DNA of 64,000 nucleotides. Source: JAIUNP01 sp020161975 (GTDB lineage Bacteria; Pseudomonadota; Alphaproteobacteria; Rhizobiales; Beijerinckiaceae). Made by a program: the position numbers and the translations under genes. The DNA is taken from NCBI GenBank assembly GCA_036745275.1, contig DAIOGK010000011.1:36698-100697 (forward strand), written 5' to 3'. Positions 62,064 through 64,000 of the stretch are shown piece after piece (positions within the stretch are counted from its first letter, which is position 1; each line of letters starts with the position of its first letter). The notes below the pieces were generated by a model. That model did no database searches and was not told where the DNA came from. It saw nothing but the letters and a program-made list of their open reading frames with translations.

Positions 62064-62078
62064 GCGCGAAAATCGCGC
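62064..62078. promoter_or_regulatory. Candidate upstream activator site
   Basis: GCGCGAAAATCGCGC is a perfect GCGCGA/TCGCGC inverted repeat with a three-base centre, about 75 bp upstream of the -24 element. A partly similar stretch (TTGCGCGTAATTGACGCGG, minus strand) adjoins it. Its position suits a Fis-type helix-turn-helix activator. Confidence 0.5.
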
Positions 62079-62622
62079 AACCGCGTCAATTACGCGCAAC
62101 TCTCAATGCTCGATGTCCCCTGCGGTAGGAATACATCGCCCGATGAAGTGCGCGCATCGTTGCGCAAACGCCTGTGACCGGCCCGTCCGGACGTCCCTAA
62201 GCGCACCGGATGTTCGGTCAACGACATCATGGGCGGCATGTTCGCGCGGTAGCCGGCGTGCTTTCCGCCTTGCAGGAACCGCACCGCAGCTGGCGTTGGC
62301 AGTTGATAAAGGCGGGGCCGCTCGGGAACAACAGGCTGCTGGTCGCCCGGAACATGATGCAGCTTGCCGTGAGCGGGCGAACACACAACCGAAATCGTCG
62401 GGGAACTCTGGCTGTCCATTGCAAAAATCCAGCGTCCGGTCGCAACCGGCAAAATCCGGACAAGCTGAGAGGGACCGTCACCGCATTTGGCGCGGTATGC
62501 ACCCAAAAGACCAATCACCCATGCTCGGCCACAGGTTCACTGTCCGGGGTTTTGGACTTGGGCCTAAACGCGCGAAACGGTGTGCAGACGGCGGCAGAAC
62601 TATTTTTTGACTTCAGCCGTTT
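62079..62622. other. Region without a confident gene
   Basis: About 540 bp between the transporter promoter and the GH2 gene. Several overlapping frames stay open on both strands, but none gives a product with recognisable motifs or a good ribosome site. It may hold the remains of a lost gene, which would fit the decay seen on both sides, but nothing specific can be named. Confidence 0.4.
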
Positions 62623-64000
62623 TCAATTCGCGCCAAACGCAGCAAACTGTTCAGCGAGGGCGGAAAAGGCCAGCTTTTTCGTTTCCTTGTCCTCGGCGAT
62701 CAGGCCCTTGCGGTTCCAGCCGCGCTGGAATCCGGTCTGGCGGCGCTCGGTGCGATAATCGTAGAGCAGCCATGCGGCAATGCCCGCAATATAGGGTGTT
62801 GCGGTGATCCGCCTCATCTGCTGACGATAGAACTCGGCCTGCCAGTCCTCGGTGAACAGAACCCGCCCCGCCGACCGATGGCCCGCAAGCGCATCTGCCC
62901 CGGTTTCGGAGATGATGACAGGCCGATCGGGATCCGAGTTGGCAAGCAAGCGGTCCAGGCTCGAAAAGTCCGGCTCGTACCAACCGAAGTATTCATTGAT
63001 GCCGATCACGTCGAGATGCGCGGCGAGGCGATCCTCGATCGTGAAGGTTTCACGATTGATGAGGCAGGCTGCACTGACGAGCCGCGTTGGATCCAGCGAT
63101 CGCGCACGGGTGGCAAGGCGGGACATGAAAGCGAGACGCGCATCGGTGTCGGCATTCTCGTTGCCTACACCCCAAAGGATGATGCTGGCGCGGTTGATGT
63201 CACGGGTAATCAGTTCAGACAACTGGTTCTCGGCATCGGCCAGGGTATCGGCATCATCGAAGGCGATCGCCCAATAGACCGGCACCTCGGCCCAGAGAAG
63301 GATGCCTTCCTCGTCGGCGATCCGTGCCACGTGTTCGTGATGCGGATAATGGGAGAGGCGGGCAAAGTTCGCGCCGAGTTCCTTCAGGTGCCGGAACCGG
63401 CGACGGACATCGGCTTCGGTCGAAACCTTGCCGAGCGCGCGGTCGTCCTCATGCACACAGACACCCTTGAGCCAGATTTTGACGCCGTTGAGCAGGATGT
63501 CGGTGCCTGAGGTGGCAATCGTGCGAAAGCCGACCCTGTCGCGAAACGCATCGCCACCCGCTTCGTAAATGACATCGTAGCAGACAGGATTGTCCGGCGA
63601 CCATGCATCGCCCTTGAACTGTGCCGTGCACTCGCCCTGGCCCCGGACAATTGTCACGGTGGTATCGATACCGAGCGCCGGAATCCGCACCCGGCCCGAC
63701 GCATCGGTGTCGGCATCGAGCGTGATCCGGAACCGGATCGTTTTTCCATCGGGCTCCAGCGCCGCAGTCGCGTGCCGGATCGCGACCGTCGGCAGGCGCA
63801 TCAGCGAAAACGTCGCGATAGAGTCCACTGTAGTTGAACCAATCGATGTGATGCATCGGCACCCGCAGCGGCGAACGGCGATTTTCAACCATGATCTGCA
63901 GGCGGTTGAGTTTCGCCTCGGCATGGGCAATGCCGATGGTCCGGATATCCGCTACTCCGTGCCGGCCTCCTTCGCCAATCGCCCGGTCAGTCTGAGGATT
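62623..64000 (-). pseudogene. Glycoside hydrolase family 2 (beta-glucuronidase-like) gene with a frameshift, cut by the window edge
   Basis: GH2 enzyme with its N-terminus outside the window. In one frame the sugar-binding domain reads EAKLNRLQIMVENRR ... VPMHHIDWFNYSGLYRDV. Within an AAAA run (plus strand 63807-63810) the frame changes. The rest continues as SLMRLPTVAIRHATAALEPD through the barrel to 62623. Removing one base of the run restores GLYRDVSLMRLPTV. The acid/base Glu in ILWGVGNENADTD and the nucleophile Glu in VIISETGADA are intact, as is LKGVCVHEDDRALGK. The lesion could be a real mutation or a sequencing error. Confidence 0.8.

Noticed and set aside
62090..62758. Overlapping open frames on both strands between the sigma-54 promoter region and the GH2 gene
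   Set aside because: None has recognisable motifs, a convincing ribosome site or protein-like composition; kept only as an unassigned region.
1..64000. CRISPR arrays, tRNA or rRNA genes, insertion sequences, integrases, prophage genes
   Set aside because: No regularly spaced repeats, no tRNA T-loop context outside genes and no transposase, integrase or phage structural genes were seen.

Overview
The window is a GC-rich chromosomal segment from an alphaproteobacterium, most probably of the order Hyphomicrobiales. The evidence is gene content and order: purK then rpsU; a pyk / DUF1036 / DUF1244 / GapR (DUF2312) block; the small aa3-oxidase subunit IV followed by a transhydrogenase split into three genes; and a DUF3734 patatin next to 3-hydroxybutyrate dehydrogenase. 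No rRNA, tRNA, CRISPR array, insertion sequence or prophage was recognised.

Layout. 0-2.5 kb: purK, rpsU and a TPR lipoprotein. 2.6-12.6 kb: a catabolic island with an intradiol dioxygenase, a PdxA-family dehydrogenase, a DapA-family lyase, a tripartite tricarboxylate (TTT) transporter, a DRL/COG4091-type oxidoreductase, a GntR regulator and a mannitol-dehydrogenase-family enzyme. The same 17-bp element, one base different and inverted, lies before pdxA and between the transporter and the oxidoreductase, so the island looks like one regulon. 12.6-31 kb: mostly housekeeping genes, including a DUF900 lipoprotein, an Lrp/racemase pair, rpmJ, pyk, a glycerate-kinase-like protein with eroded motifs, GapR, peptidoglycan enzymes, a sigma-54 response regulator, PepF, two adjacent single-domain TIR proteins, DUF1287 and an ABC1 kinase. 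31-42.6 kb: cytochrome oxidase subunit IV, the transhydrogenase, hydrolases, bdhA, a DevBCA-type exporter, an L,D-transpeptidase-like lipoprotein lacking its catalytic His, and a solute-binding-fold protein without a signal peptide.

42.7-49.7 kb: a second catabolic island. A CoA-transferase, a crotonase and a binding-protein-fold protein without an export signal are translationally coupled and followed by a TRAP transporter; a GntR regulator diverges from them. 49.8-52.6 kb: a nitric-oxide stress module. NsrR is divergent from a group III truncated haemoglobin and two uncharacterised small genes, with an NsrR-type operator before each arm. A haem-ligand-less globin paralogue follows, with a 12-bp inverted repeat over its start codon.

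53-64 kb: a third, decaying island on the minus strand. A dipeptide-type ABC transporter, a C45 peptidase, a sigma-54 activator and an AtuA/DUF4387 pair lie downstream of a clear -24/-12 promoter. The activator has an in-frame amber codon, the binding-protein gene has an internal deletion with a frameshift, and the neighbouring GH2 gene has a one-base frameshift.

The most promising leads are the operator-linked PdxA/DRL island, the tandem TIR genes, the NsrR-controlled genes of unknown function with the haem-less globin, and the two binding-protein-fold proteins that appear cytosolic.
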